NCBI GenBank assembly: GCA_947044365.1
Contig: OX345636.1
Span: 55,593,746-55,657,745 of the forward strand
Origin: Petrosia ficiformis
Lineage: Eukaryota; Porifera; Demospongiae; Haplosclerida; Petrosiidae
Length of the DNA stretch: 64,000 nt
Direction: 5' to 3'
Both the position numbers and the translations under genes were made by a program. Positions 12,288-23,396 of the stretch are shown piece after piece. The notes under the pieces were generated by a model that was not told where the DNA came from, did not search any database, and saw nothing but the letters and a program-made list of their open reading frames with translations. Numbering within the stretch: position 1 is the first letter of the stretch; every line of letters begins with the position of its first letter.

Positions 12288-12290
<3 letters not shown>
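11230..12290. other. No gene recognised
   Basis: AT-rich. Near 11880-11905, CCTTGCAACTG followed by CACTAACCAATA recurs at 31895-31920 inside an intron of the kelch gene, so part of this stretch is an interspersed repeat. Confidence 0.4.
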
Positions 12291-12292
<2 letters not shown>

Positions 12293-12343
<51 letters not shown>

Positions 12344-12345
12344 AT
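12293..12345. repeat. (TA)n microsatellite
   Basis: About 25 uninterrupted TA dinucleotides. Confidence 0.95.
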
Positions 12346-12404
12346 ATATGATCATAATTATATACATAGCAATGTAAAGTAGACCTCAATAAAAAGTTCC
12401 CATA

Positions 12405-12660
12405 TATTACATGTATATGCACCTACTACAATACCTACCATACTGTACATTTCTTATATATGTACCACAAATATATGATATATATGTATTGTGGTATGTA
12501 TAACACATGTATAGTATGGTACATGTAGATATTGTAGTATATTTATAACACATGTACAGTATGGTAGGTATTGTAGTATATGTATAACACATGTATAGTA
12601 TGATTTTACATGTGTATTATACATGTACTACAATATGTATCGTGCTATACATGTGTTATA
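12405..12660. repeat. Minisatellite around TATTGTAGTATATGTATAAC
   Basis: Imperfect tandem copies of a roughly 50-55 bp unit containing TAACACATGTATAGTATGGT and TATTGTAGTATAT. Confidence 0.7.
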
Positions 12661-13204
12661 TAATATGTTTTCACAAGATGATATTCTCTATGTTGTAAAC
12701 ACTACTGTAAACAATTCATGAAGGATTATTTCTGTATAAATGGCTACATGAGAAGGTCTTCTATCCAACAAAGTTAGTTATTGAAGTTATACAGGTAAGC
12801 TGTTTACAAATAAAATATGAGACTATTAAAAATTCACAAACTCATCTAACTGTTTCACTGTAGATATTTCGTTATACATCTATTTTCCAGTGCCTCACCC
12901 ACAAAGCTACATGTAAATGAATACTGTTAATACATATACAGTACATTACATGTATATATATATAAATATATTGTATCATAATAACACTACTGGGAACTGT
13001 TTATTGAGAACTATTATATATCATCCTGAAGTATCTTATGGTTATATGAATATATTATTATATGTAATGTGTTTAGATATCAATACTGATAATGATATAA
13101 ATCAATACCTGATGTTTGAAGTGGGGATGGTAAGATTACTCATATCACGTGGCTATAGTATATATAATATCAATGAAGTCCACAGAAAGACAGACACTCT
13201 CTTT

Positions 13205-13292
13205 ACAGGATACAACCTGACCGCAGCTGGACTCGAACCACCGAACTTTCGATCATGAGGCTCAAGCTCCAACCACTAAGCCACACTGCCTC
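13205..13292 (-). repeat. tRNA-derived SINE head (or degenerate tRNA)
   Basis: On the minus strand the segment has an internal RNA polymerase III promoter: box A TGGCTTAGTGG (13273-13283) and box B GGTTCGAGTCC (13229-13239), about 35 nt apart, the spacing seen in tRNAs. The 5' arm GAGGCAG pairs only partly with the expected 3' arm, and no clean anticodon stem was found. This is therefore more likely a tRNA-derived SINE than a working tRNA gene. A SINE tail is not delimited. Confidence 0.6.
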
Positions 13293-14039
13293 TTTAAAAA
13301 AGAGTGCTCATCAAACTGGGACTATTTGAATATAACACCGAATATAAATATAAAACTTCCTCATATATCAGTATATATAATGTAATTATGACTACAAATA
13401 AATAACTTTAAGTATAATTCACTACACCAACATGTCATTATAAATCAGTTAAAGCACACACTTACTCTCATGTAATGTGACTGAGCAAGTGAAAAAGTAA
13501 CAAAAAATTTGTTACAATATAGCACAAAGTTCATAGAAACCAGATGATGATTTCAGTTTTAAATAGTACAATATATACCATGGTTAGCTGTGGTAAAACT
13601 CTTGAACCACAGATCATTATAGTTACTGTAGGATGAGTATTTAAATTTTGCCATTATCATTATATTCCGTTAATTAAATAGGTGTTTTCCAAATAATGTG
13701 AAATTTGAGCAGCCATAACTTAGCAATCATACAGTGGGTAACATTGCAAAACCAGTGCGCCACCATGAAGCTCTTCATGTGTACAGTGCATACATGTAAA
13801 AATTGAAATGTTATTACTTTTGACATATAATTTCAGTTGCTTGACAAGAGTAGAGACCTCAATTCACTCATGATGTATGATTGTCTCAACCACACCTCTA
13901 GTACTGTAATTAACATATTTCATGCTGCTTTAAATATTACATACTGTATCACTATATACATGTATTGAACTACAAGTTCATACACACACACACACATACA
14001 TACATGTAGGTGTACATAGATCCATACACACATTCATAC

Positions 14040-14171
14040 CAGAGGAGGTGCTGGAACAGGAACGGGTACAGATGGTCCCATATAATGATGATGATGTTGA
14101 ATGGGTGGAATTGATGCATCAATAACTGGTGTAGGAGATGCAGATAATATACATGTACCTCTAGATTCAAC
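14040..14171 (-). CDS. Proline/histidine-rich internal exon (gene B)
   Basis: A 44-codon open segment bounded by ATCAACAG| and |GTATGA, phase 0 at both ends. It encodes VESRGTCILSASPTPVIDAS, a four-histidine run, and VPVPVPAPPL. It joins in frame to the 14-codon exon at 15689-15730 on the same strand. The composition suggests a disordered linker. No function assigned. Confidence 0.4.
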
Positions 14172-14989
14172 CTGTTGATAAATATAATTATAATTTATAC
14201 ATTTATTTAATGGTATGTAGGTAAGTAAGCGGATTCATTAGGTAGAATTAGTCAAATAAATTTAATAGTATTTAAATACAAATACTATATGCTTATTAAT
14301 ATAAAATATCAATTACAAATACAAATACTTGTATACATCTTTTTCAAATTGAATTGTTGAACAGATCTCTTTATTATTTGTTGACACTACAAACAAACAG
14401 TACATGTACATTTAGTCATTTCAAGTATTATTTCAACTATTGTGATACTGTATTGTACTGTACCAGTGGAGAAAATACAGTATGGAACAGTTGCTTCAAA
14501 CTTTTGGTCCATGAGACAAATGTCCTTTCCACTCAAAAATGACAAAATTAATGGTAACATTACATGTACGTGTGATGCTAGGACTAACTCAATTGCTTTC
14601 TTAACAACTCTTCCTTCTAGTAAAGTAAGAATCTTAAGCTTCAAGATTTTTAAAGCTGACAAACGTTGCTTGCTAACCCTATGTCATACCCACAAAGCTA
14701 AATACATGCAAGTTTATGGGTTATGAATTCATTAATTCATGCATTTCTTTTAACACATTACATACATACTACTTCCATATTATTATAACACTATGGGAAC
14801 TTCATATTGAGGGCTACATGGATAAATGGATGAACGCACAGGGGAAAAAATGACATTTCCTTACACAGGATTGGTACAGCACGTCTGTATGAAATACCAT
14901 ATTCCAGCTATGTTTCCTTATGCCTGAATTTCCATGAAATCCCCACATTTTGGATGCATTTTCTGGTACAGGATAGGAAAGCACAGGGC

Positions 14990-15285
14990 TAATTTCCTTT
15001 AACTGACAGATGAAGAACATTTCAAATTCTAAGTAACATTTCCTTTACTTGAAAATTCATATGTTGAGACAATTTCCTGATGCCAACTATCTCTGATTTC
15101 ATGTCACATTTCCTGCACCTGCAATTTCAAAAGTTGGGACAATTTCCTGATGCCAGCTATTTATGATTTTGTGTAATATTTCCTCCACTTGGAATTTCAA
15201 AAGATGAGAAAATTTCCTGACGCCAACAATTTCTGATTCCATATATCATTTCCTGAGCCTGCTATTTCAAAAGTCCTCGTACCAA
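14990..15285. repeat. Tandem repeat of about 60-66 bp, four to five copies
   Basis: Unit contains ATTTCCTGCACCTGCAATTT, CAAAAGTTGGGACAATTTCC, TGATGCCAGCTATTT and a GATT(T/C) end. Copies start near 14991, 15040, 15105, 15175 and 15240 and are 70-85 percent alike by eye. Confidence 0.8.
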
Positions 15286-15304
15286 CATATCTCTTTTACT
15301 TTAG

Positions 15305-15475
15305 CTAAAATGAATGGATTAAAAATATAGATGAATGGATAGATGAATAAATCAGCAGATTAATAAATGGATTGATGAATGAATGGATAGACAGATGGAT
15401 ACATACATAAATTGACAGATGAATGAATTGGTGGAGAAATGGATTGTTGGCATGACATCGGCATACATAACTTAC
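15305..15475. repeat. Imperfect ATGGATRR/GAATGAAT tract 3' of paralogue 2
   Basis: Degenerate tetra/octanucleotide repeat (TGGATAGATGAAT...). Similar tracts, in the orientation of the gene, lie 3' of the kelch gene (34265-34400) and of paralogue 3 (44150-44180), as expected if the flank was duplicated with each gene. Confidence 0.65.
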
Positions 15476-15688
15476 AATCTTTGTGTTAGTTCTGAAGAGT
15501 ATAAATTTCAATGATCTCTAGTTGATTGGTTACCATGTTAATGCCATAGCAAAAATCAATACATACACTCAATGATTCTGAAACTGTTGAGTATGATACT
15601 CTCTGCTAACATGTTGTCATACTGAGATGGATAGATAGATGAATGGAGAGATAGCAGATAACACTATGATCAAATATAGTGTAATAAC

Positions 15689-15730
15689 CTCTTGAGCATC
15701 AATAACCGGTTCTTCATGAACCAAATTAAC
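15689..15730 (-). CDS. Short internal exon VNLVHEEPVIDAQE (gene B)
   Basis: A 42-nt segment between a TTGCACAG|-like acceptor and |GTTATT donor, phase 0 at both ends. A homologous but decayed copy (VNLVHKY then stop) lies at about 44093-44135 on the plus strand, downstream of paralogue 3. The flank of the gene was therefore copied with it. It joins in frame to 14040-14171. Confidence 0.35.
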
Positions 15731-16949
15731 CTGTGCAAACACACAGACTTACTGTTCAAAAATTTGTTCTTGTTACTCCACATGGTATGGATTGGTTTAC
15801 AATACAGCCTCATTCCCAAGCTTTTTAATTAAGTGTAGGTGTAAGTTAATTCATCACCCACACATAATCAAACAGTATATCACAACTTAATTATACAAAA
15901 AAAAGATACTTCACATAATAATTATAAGAGTATTACTAATCTAATAAATATATTATATATTTAACTGAACTCCTAGTTTATCTATAATTGTATCTTGTAT
16001 AGTTTGTTTAATCATATCAGCTGCATCTATAAACTGACCACCTAATTCGTAAAACACACCAAAGAACTTCATACAATATTTCTCAACATCTTCCAGTTTA
16101 GCTTTGAATGCAAACCCAGCTAAGAAGAAATTCATGATAGCATCGAATGTTGGATTCTTCTCAATAGCATGAGGTATAAGACCAACTGATAACATCTCAC
16201 TAGAAACAGTTTTCAGTAGTCCCTCAAATAAGCCAGACAAAGCAGAATAATATGTTTCCATTACTTGTTTAATATATCGTATAACCTCTTTAGTATCAAC
16301 AGTAGATCTATTAGTATCTGTGAATAGATTAAGCAAATTATGATTGGATTAAAATTTAAGGTTTGTGCCCTTTACAATGAGAGTGTAGTAGTAGTACTTA
16401 CAACATTAATTGCATAAGAATTATGTAAGATGATATTATGATATTGAGGCACAACAGAATTACAAGCAAAGGAAAACTGAAATGTCAGGATTCTAACTAG
16501 GGATTGAAAACAGGACCTTCTGATATCTACTCTTGCTGTTGTATCAGTTTATAGGTTTCCTTCACCTGCTTGCTAGCTACTTCTTTATATTAGAACACAA
16601 TGTACCAACCATTACATGTAAATTTTGATTAATTAAGGAAATTCCATTGCAATAACCCTTCCCACAGCAAAGTCAAACAGTTTAACAAAGCTTCATATCA
16701 ATTTGTTATTCACCTAGATAACATATTTTGTTACCTTCTTATATAAGCTAACTGAAAAATTATCATCAAGAGCCCTTTTCACATGCTCATTAGTCACATA
16801 GATCAACACAAGATAATGTTAGTTTCCCTTATACCTATGTACATGACATGATGATGTGTGATATAGCTAATATGCATTCTGCCAAAAATATCATGTATTC
16901 CAAACAATAATGAAAATTACTAGGAATACATATGCGCAGACTGTCTCGC

Positions 16950-17379
16950 TCGCACTACACTATAGTCGATTAATATCCAGAAAGGTGTGGTTTTAGTCAC
17001 ACAATGGTATAATTATTTGACTTTCACACTTATAATGGCAGGAAAGAAGAGTGATTTGTCATCTTGTGATCCTTGCGATGATGCTAACATACAAGGGATT
17101 GTCTTGCCTGTCGTTCACTCTCATCTAGATCTCACTGTTTCTGTTCTCTACCTCTTAATTTCTCCTCTGTCTTGGCCTCTTCTGTAGCTACCACACTTTA
17201 CTTCTTTTTCTCAGTGTAGCTAGACGTCGAAGGCGTGCTGTAGCTCCCTCACTTGTAGGTTCCTCACTCGTCTCTACAATAGAGCAGTACGCCATCAACA
17301 GTATATATACGCGGTCTACGAATTAACGTGCCTGTGGTTGTACGTTTAATTATTGCATTCCTAAGCATGACAGAACCAC

Positions 17380-17411
<32 letters not shown>

Positions 17412-17460
17412 ATACATATACAAACTAAGGTTGAGATTTCACTACACTCTCGGATTAGTT
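16950..17460 (-). repeat. Inverted copy of 22120-22590; contains a 35-codon gene start
   Basis: The stretch is the reverse complement, with scattered differences, of 22120-22590 (shared CAAGGGATTGTCTTGCC, TCATCTAGATCTC, CTTAATTTCTCCTCTGTC, CCTGTGGT.GTACG). On the minus strand ATG at 17295 opens MAYCSIVETSEEPTSEGATA then RLRRLATLRKR before a stop near 17190. The other copy stays open longer (KTEEKLRGREQKQRDLDE), so the ancestor encoded a highly charged coiled-coil or STPR-like protein. It lies within an intron of paralogue 2. Confidence 0.65.
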
Positions 17461-17484
17461 GCCTCGCACTAAGGTGATTGGCAA

Positions 17485-17719
17485 TAAAAATAACATCATC
17501 TTGTGTTTTAGTTGTGAAGATATGGCAAAAGAAATGAATCTACATTATGTACACTAACTTGTTCTAATTGCTTTTAGCCATAAAATTAGGCAAATTAGAA
17601 AAACCAGGTTTTCTAAACAGCCTACACTAGGATATTGATACACCGAAAGCCAATATTGCATCATGATATTGAATGAACATAATTATTGATATTTTGATAT
17701 ATCGATATGTATTACACAT
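17485..17719. mobile_element. Truncated TAGTGATGTG-type hAT MITE
   Basis: The minus-strand reading of 17500-17600 matches the interior of the intact copy at 41454-41782 (CTAATTTTAT..CTAAAA.CAATTA.AACAA). Its end CACATCACTA at 17714-17723 matches that element's terminus. The opposite terminus is missing. Confidence 0.55.
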
Positions 17720-18929
17720 CACTAGATAATATAATTCCTAACCTGTATGAGGCTTATCGATAGTTATATAATGTGGTGTATCACTATCCTGTGATTGAAT
17801 TCTTGGATGAGTAGATGATTCTATTGGTACATATTATAAAATTTATGTATCATATAATACAACATACCTGATGAATTACTAGTTTCTAGAAAACGTTGAA
17901 TACATATTTCATCAACATCATCAGAATAAATTCCAGTTAGAGGTACAGTGTAACTCAAATATTCTTCAGTATCTTGTGATACTTTAGACCAGATAGTCAC
18001 TCTGCAAGTTGGAGGAATAGGAAGTTCCACCGTACCAAACAGATCAGCATTTCTCTTCTTGATCTGTAGAAAAATATGCAATAATACCAACACCAAAATG
18101 ATAATATAATATTAGAATACATGTAGTGTGAATTATAATTATAATTATAAAACTGTATAATTATACACCTACCCTCAGGGGTTTTATAATTGGGTCAATA
18201 GTCCAACCATCTTGAAATGTTTTCACTAAATCTAATTCAATAAATCCATTCACAGGATCCATGAAAAAAAACCTGAACATGTCAACTTTATCATCATCTG
18301 ATATTCCTCTTTCAGATACTGAAATGTATAATAATCTTATGATAAGTATTAATAATGTATGTGTTATAAATACCTCAAGGAATACTTTAATATTCTGTAC
18401 GGCCATGAATACCATACACCATCTGTTTGTTCCCTTCTTTACATAACAAATTTGTCCAGTGTATATATTATCAGGAATTGAACTATCACTAGTAACTTGA
18501 ACTGAATATATACAATATAACAGATTGACATTTAAAACAGTATACATATTTATAAACCGATCATACCTCCTCTTGATATTGTTTGAATTATATTTCCTGA
18601 AGTGAGTCTCTGAAACTAAAATAAACAATTATATGTAAAGTCATGTATTATTATATATACTAACTGGTAGTTATCTCTTGTTGTATATCAGGTGTGTTGA
18701 TAATATATTCAGTACTAATATCATCATTATTAGTAACAGTATTAATATCATTATCAATATGTACTGAAAATAAGACATGTAATATAAAATATATGATATG
18801 AGAGTTATTAATAATATCTTACATTTATCATCTTCATGTGTCTCTTGCTTATCAGATGAAACAGAATCTATATAATTAATATTAGATATAATTATTATTA
18901 TCATTTGAGTAAAGATCATCTATTAGTAA

Positions 18930-19595
18930 TTAATTAAATAAAAACAGGAGCTTATGAGCAGAATGAGGCAGCGTGGATGAGCATAAAACTTCCGTGTCTT
19001 TTACAATCCACCGGTTGTCAAAAAACATGTTTTGAAATTTCCTCATATGGGAAAGACAATTACCGGTGAGTAGGTGAAACAAAAATCATTTTTGTTCTAT
19101 TTGGTTTCTAATCACACTATCTAATCTAATTTTTTTTTGCTGCACACCAATAGTGATACAAATGATTTGTAGCACTGGCAGTAGTTTGAATTCTTCAGGA
19201 AATGTAGTAGTCAGCCACATCTAGTGTCTTTATCACTATTATTTGGCACGTACATGCAGTTGTCACTATTTAAATGTCTTCATCTTAGTTTATTATATAT
19301 TTAATGATTTTATGGAGTGTTTGCACTTTGGTATTAAAATAGTTGCATATTTGTAATTTGGTATTAAAATAGTTGCATATTTGTAATCTTCTTGTTAATT
19401 AACCATTATATGTGATATACGTAAAATGATATATATATATATACTATATATTTTAATCTAGCAAAACGTGTGTACAGGAATGCCTTGCACTATTTTGCAT
19501 GCATTTTGTAGGTAATTATTGCTGACCCAAAATTAAACTTGATTGTGTTTATGTACATTACAATTACCAAATAAAATCACTAGTCTCGAGATTCA
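18930..19595. other. No gene seen
   Basis: Contains a tandem duplication at about 19325-19385 (TTTG.TATTAAAATAGTTGCATA twice). Nothing recognisable as coding. Confidence 0.4.
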
Positions 19596-19599
19596 AACT

Positions 19600-20209
19600 A
19601 AAAATATTATGACATTCATAATTTATAAACATACAATATAATTATATTTTATTGATCATATCATCATATCAATATTATACTACTGTGTTGATTATATCAA
19701 AATAAATAGAAAAATAACAAATAACCAAAAATCATAGAAATTTCAATAACAATTTCATTCTTTCAAAATTCATATTGTAACAGCTCTAATATATACACTA
19801 AACTTGTATAGTAGTAATGTCCTTTATTAATTAGCTGTTAGGTGATTACTATTTTCAATGCATTTCAATGTTGGACAGTGTGATATAATAAAGTATCCTA
19901 GCAAAATTAAAAAAATATATATATATATTTATATATATATATATATATATGTAATATATATAGTACACTTACAGGTCTTATATACAAAAATATAGACCCG
20001 AGGTTTAGTGTCCAAGGATGTGATATAGCCCGAGCCTGCGAGGGCTATATCACATCCGAGGACACTAAACCAAGGTTTTATATTGTTTTATATAAGAACT
20101 GTAAGTGTACTATATACAATATATTGTATGCTGATAGATTAAAGATTCACAGGTCTATATACAAAAATATAAGACCTAACCACATCAAACGGTTGCCATG
20201 GTAGCATGC

Positions 20210-20241
<32 letters not shown>

Positions 20242-20817
20242 TATATAAGATATTAATAGATCCAACAAGAAAGAAATTAATAGACCCAACAAGAAAGAAA
20301 ATAACTTAAACAAATAAACAAGGAATATGAATTGAATATATTTAAATTATCGAATCAACAATGTAAAATCCAATAAGTAATAGTTATATCACATCAGGGC
20401 ATGCCGTATCTGATTTATAAGCATGGAGTGCTTGTAAATCAGATATATCTGGGTGTGTTATAATTGATTTATATCACGTGTGTAGGTGGATGCTAAGATA
20501 CAATGAATGTTGCTAGGATACTTTATTATATCACACTGTCCAACATTGAAATGCATTGAAAATAGTAATCACCTAACAGCTAATTAATAAAGGACATTAC
20601 TACTATACAAGTTTAGTGTATATATTAGAGCTGTTACAATATGAATTTTGAAAGAATGAAATTGTTATTGAAATTTCTATGATTTTTGGTTATTTGTTAT
20701 TTTTCTATTTATTTTGATATAATCAACACAGTAGTATAATATTGATATGATGATAGGATCAATAAAATATAATTATATTGTATGTTTATAAATTATGAAT
20801 GTCATAATATTTTTATA
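19600..20817. mobile_element. Foldback element with about 305-bp inverted arms and a palindromic centre
   Basis: Arm 19600-19905 and arm 20511-20817 are near-perfect reverse complements (AAAAATATTATGACATTC at one end, CTTTATTATATCACACTG at the inner end). The roughly 600-bp centre holds a nested hairpin (19985-20075), TA tracts, and a second hairpin (20396-20455, GTATCTGATTTATAAGC / GCTTGTAAATCAGATA). No open frame encodes a transposase, so it is non-autonomous. No target duplication was confirmed. Confidence 0.75.
19968..20212. repeat. Palindromic MITE-like unit shared with 55359-55850
   Basis: Core hairpin GGTTTAGTGTCC.AGGATGTG ... CACATCC.AGGACACTAAACC with the apex TAGCCCGAGCCTGCGAGGGC. 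The flanking GAACTGTAAGTGTACTATAT and TCAAACGGTTGCCATGG parts recur almost letter for letter at 55590-55850 in reverse orientation. Confidence 0.8.
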
Positions 20818-20999
20818 GTTCCTGAACCTAAGTATAGAATAGATTTTCATGTGTGTACCTTGAGTTCATACTTCTCAGGTCCACCATTATGGTGAGTGGA
20901 GCTATACTCAAAGCGGTATATTGTTAAGTTCATTGTATGCTGCAATCCTGATATTCAGCCTCCACACAAGGGTTAGGTTCACCTGACTAGCCACATTCC

Positions 21000-21370
21000 A
21001 TATTAAACCTTTCGGTTATAAAGTTATCACAATGTTTATAACTCACGGTTACTGTTTCCAGACTTGAGAAGACTCGTGGAGGCATCTGAACACATCAAAA
21101 CATAACTACTCCTGTATCATGACTATCGCTAGCAAAGCACTACATAAAAGCAAACAGAATTTGGGTAGTGGTTGCTACAACATCGAGTACTGGCTCCAAG
21201 CATTCTCCATTACTTTCAAACTCCGCCTATTTCAATTTTTCAAAGTCATGTGCTGTGCACGTTACTCGAACGTCAGCAGTTTTGAGGACCTGTCTATGCT
21301 GTCTTTGTGGAATATTTCACAAGACGAATTGAGGATCTTTCTTTCTTCTTTCAGATAATACAGAGACTAA
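21000..21370. repeat. Second copy of the dispersed repeat at 9400-9600
   Basis: See the 9225 entry for shared motifs. The 79-codon frame at 21119-21358 falls in the repeat and is not conserved in the other copy. Confidence 0.5.
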
Positions 21371-21714
21371 AATGTAAGACTTATAGTATAGACAAGGAAG
21401 AGACTAGTATAATCATACTAAGTAATAAGTAGTGACATGTTAGTTTATATAATTTATATCTATTATAATATTATTATAAAAACTAACATGCCAGTACGGT
21501 TTTATAACTTAATATGTTTTATACATAAACTAAACAATCTGAAGTAAACATTCTAATTATTATATGACCATACAAACGAGCAATGATAATTATAATCTTT
21601 TGGCATATTATATTTCGAAATTATAGTTTGTATTACCTTGCCACGTAGGCAAGGGTCCCGTCCCGACGGCGCTCGTTTCATTTAGCATTCTGTTTCATAT
21701 TTTAGTTGTATGAG

Positions 21715-22115
21715 TTAGAATAGGCATGTGTATGTTAGAATGAGTATAGTCTTTTAGAATGGATGTGTGTGTCGATCAAAATTACTCTGTGTCTATCATA
21801 ATGGATATATGTCTGTTACAATGGGTATAATTATACATGTGGATATGTGTCTGTTAGAATGTGGACATGTCTGTCATAATGGATATGTGTCTGTAAAAAT
21901 GGGTGTGTGTGTCTATCAAAATTAATACGTATGTGTCTATCATAATGGATATAGGTCTGTTAGAATGGGTATAATTATACATGTGGATGTGTCAGTTAGA
22001 ATGGGTGTGTGTGTGTCTATCAAAATTACTATGTGCCTATCATAATGGATATAGGTCTGTTAGAATGGGTATAATTATACATGTGGATATGTGTCTGTTA
22101 GAATGGGTGCAGTGA
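21715..22115. repeat. Minisatellite with GTCTGTTAGAATGGGTAT core
   Basis: About a dozen variant units (TCTGTTAGAATGGGTATAAT; CTATCATAATGGATATAGGT; TCTATCAAAATTACT). A shorter, related array lies at 50310-50530. Confidence 0.8.
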
Positions 22116-22229
22116 AATCTCGTCCTTAGTTTGAATACATATATATGTGGTTCTGTCACAGTTAGGAATGCAATAATAAAACGTACGACCACAGGCACAT
22201 TAATCAGTTTACTGCATGTACCTTACTGC

Positions 22230-22800
22230 TCTAATGAAGGGATGAATGAGGAACCTACAAGTGACGGATCTACAGCATGCCTTCGTCACTTCTACGCCTA
22301 GCTACACTGAGAAAAAGGAAGCAAAGAGCAGGAGCTACAGAAGAGGCCAAGACAGAGGAGAAATTAAGAGGTAGAGAACAAAAACAACGAGATCTAGATG
22401 AGAGTGAACGAGAGGCAAGACAATCCCTTGTATGTTAGTTAGCATCATTGCAAGGATCACAAGATAACAAGTCACTAAATTCTCTCTTCTTTCCTGCCAT
22501 TATAAGTGAATAGTTTTTGTGACTAATACCACACCTTTCTGAATAATTGACCACACCTGCAGTTTAGTCCTGCGCATACGTATTCCTAATAATAAGATGT
22601 TTGCATGTAGTCACTGTATTGAAATTCTCGTATTAGGAGGAAGGAAAGGGTACTGTCCTGTATATATTCCTGTGTAAAATACATAATTATAGTTTAGTAA
22701 TACTGATATGTTTCATTCTCAAAGGTAAAGAGTTACATAAAGTTGCAACGTACTCAAGTAGACAAGAAACAACAGCAGTTTGGTACGTGATATGGCTTCT
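22230..22800 (+). pseudogene. Decayed charged coiled-coil (STPR-like) gene start, copy A
   Basis: Plus-strand frame about 22280-22435 reads LRLATLRKRKQRAGATEEAK then TEEKLRGREQKQRDLDESER. A second segment at about 22738-22790 after an AG reads VKSYIKLQRTQVDKKQQQFG and hits a stop. These match, in order, the minus-strand pieces at 17295 and 10875. The initiator region is disrupted here (stop after MYLTALMKG). Likely a decayed duplicate. Confidence 0.45.
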
Positions 22801-23352
22801 GTCCTTTTGTTGATGTATTACTTTTGAGTTCAGTGACTATAAATCTGGATCCAATACCATTGGGGATTCTGATTTCTGGAGTGACCACAACTAAATCACG
22901 CATGTCAATGAAAAATTATTATAACTTATATACTATAATTTTTTTAGTTTTTGTAGTAATTACATATTGTATATAATTATTTGTATAGTTTAATTTAGTA
23001 GTTATAATTATTGTTTTTATTCTTTTAAAGTTTCAAGATTGAATTCTATGGTAATTATATTAACAATATTAATGTGTTGTTCCAGCTGGTTTCTTAAACC
23101 TGTTTATTATACTGATTATTGACAACAGGAGTTGTGCGTCTTACCTAGATTGCTGTATTACAGTGCTGTATAATATCACTGGATGTTGGAATGGACCTTT
23201 GTTACAATAGAAAATTCTTTTGTTATTCCATTGTCATGTCATCACAACGTTTTGTTTCATGTGTCTTTTTAAGTTGTCCATTTGTGTGAACGTTTTGTAA
23301 AAAGAAGCACAGACATGTGCATGTATATCACCGCTAACCTTATAATATAATA

Positions 23353-23396
<44 letters not shown>

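Larger units (their letters stand above)
15953..18867 (-). pseudogene. Paralogue 2 of the kelch/ZU5 gene: 3' half only, with one frameshift
   Basis: Minus-strand exons 18823-18867, 18665-18763, 18374-18501, 18173-18318, 17868-18063, 17743-17820 and 15953-16317 correspond one for one to the last seven coding blocks of the kelch gene at 24433-34110, with the same intron phases. Landmarks are TGQICYVKKGTNRWCMVF, DPVNGFIELDLVKTFQDGW, ADLFGTVELPIPPTC, FLETSN and the C-terminal helical domain ending DTIIDKLGVQLNI-stop. All joins keep frame except inside 18173-18318. There, comparison with paralogue 3 implies loss of one base near 18310. No kelch, coiled-coil or ZU5 exons are found upstream, so the copy is 5'-truncated. 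An extra 3'-splice-like segment at 18568-18617 is not needed. Probably a pseudogene; one sequencing error could explain the frameshift but not the missing 5' half. Confidence 0.75.

Noticed and set aside
12917..13258. 113-codon plus-strand frame
   Set aside because: Its 3' end is the antisense of a tRNA-derived SINE and the rest is low-complexity AT-rich DNA.
13205..13292. Functional tRNA gene
   Set aside because: Acceptor and anticodon stems do not pair well enough; SINE head preferred.
18568..18617. Extra mini-exon in paralogue 2 (SETHFRKYNS)
   Set aside because: Including it shifts the frame; joining 18665 directly to 18501 keeps frame and matches the kelch gene's exon structure.
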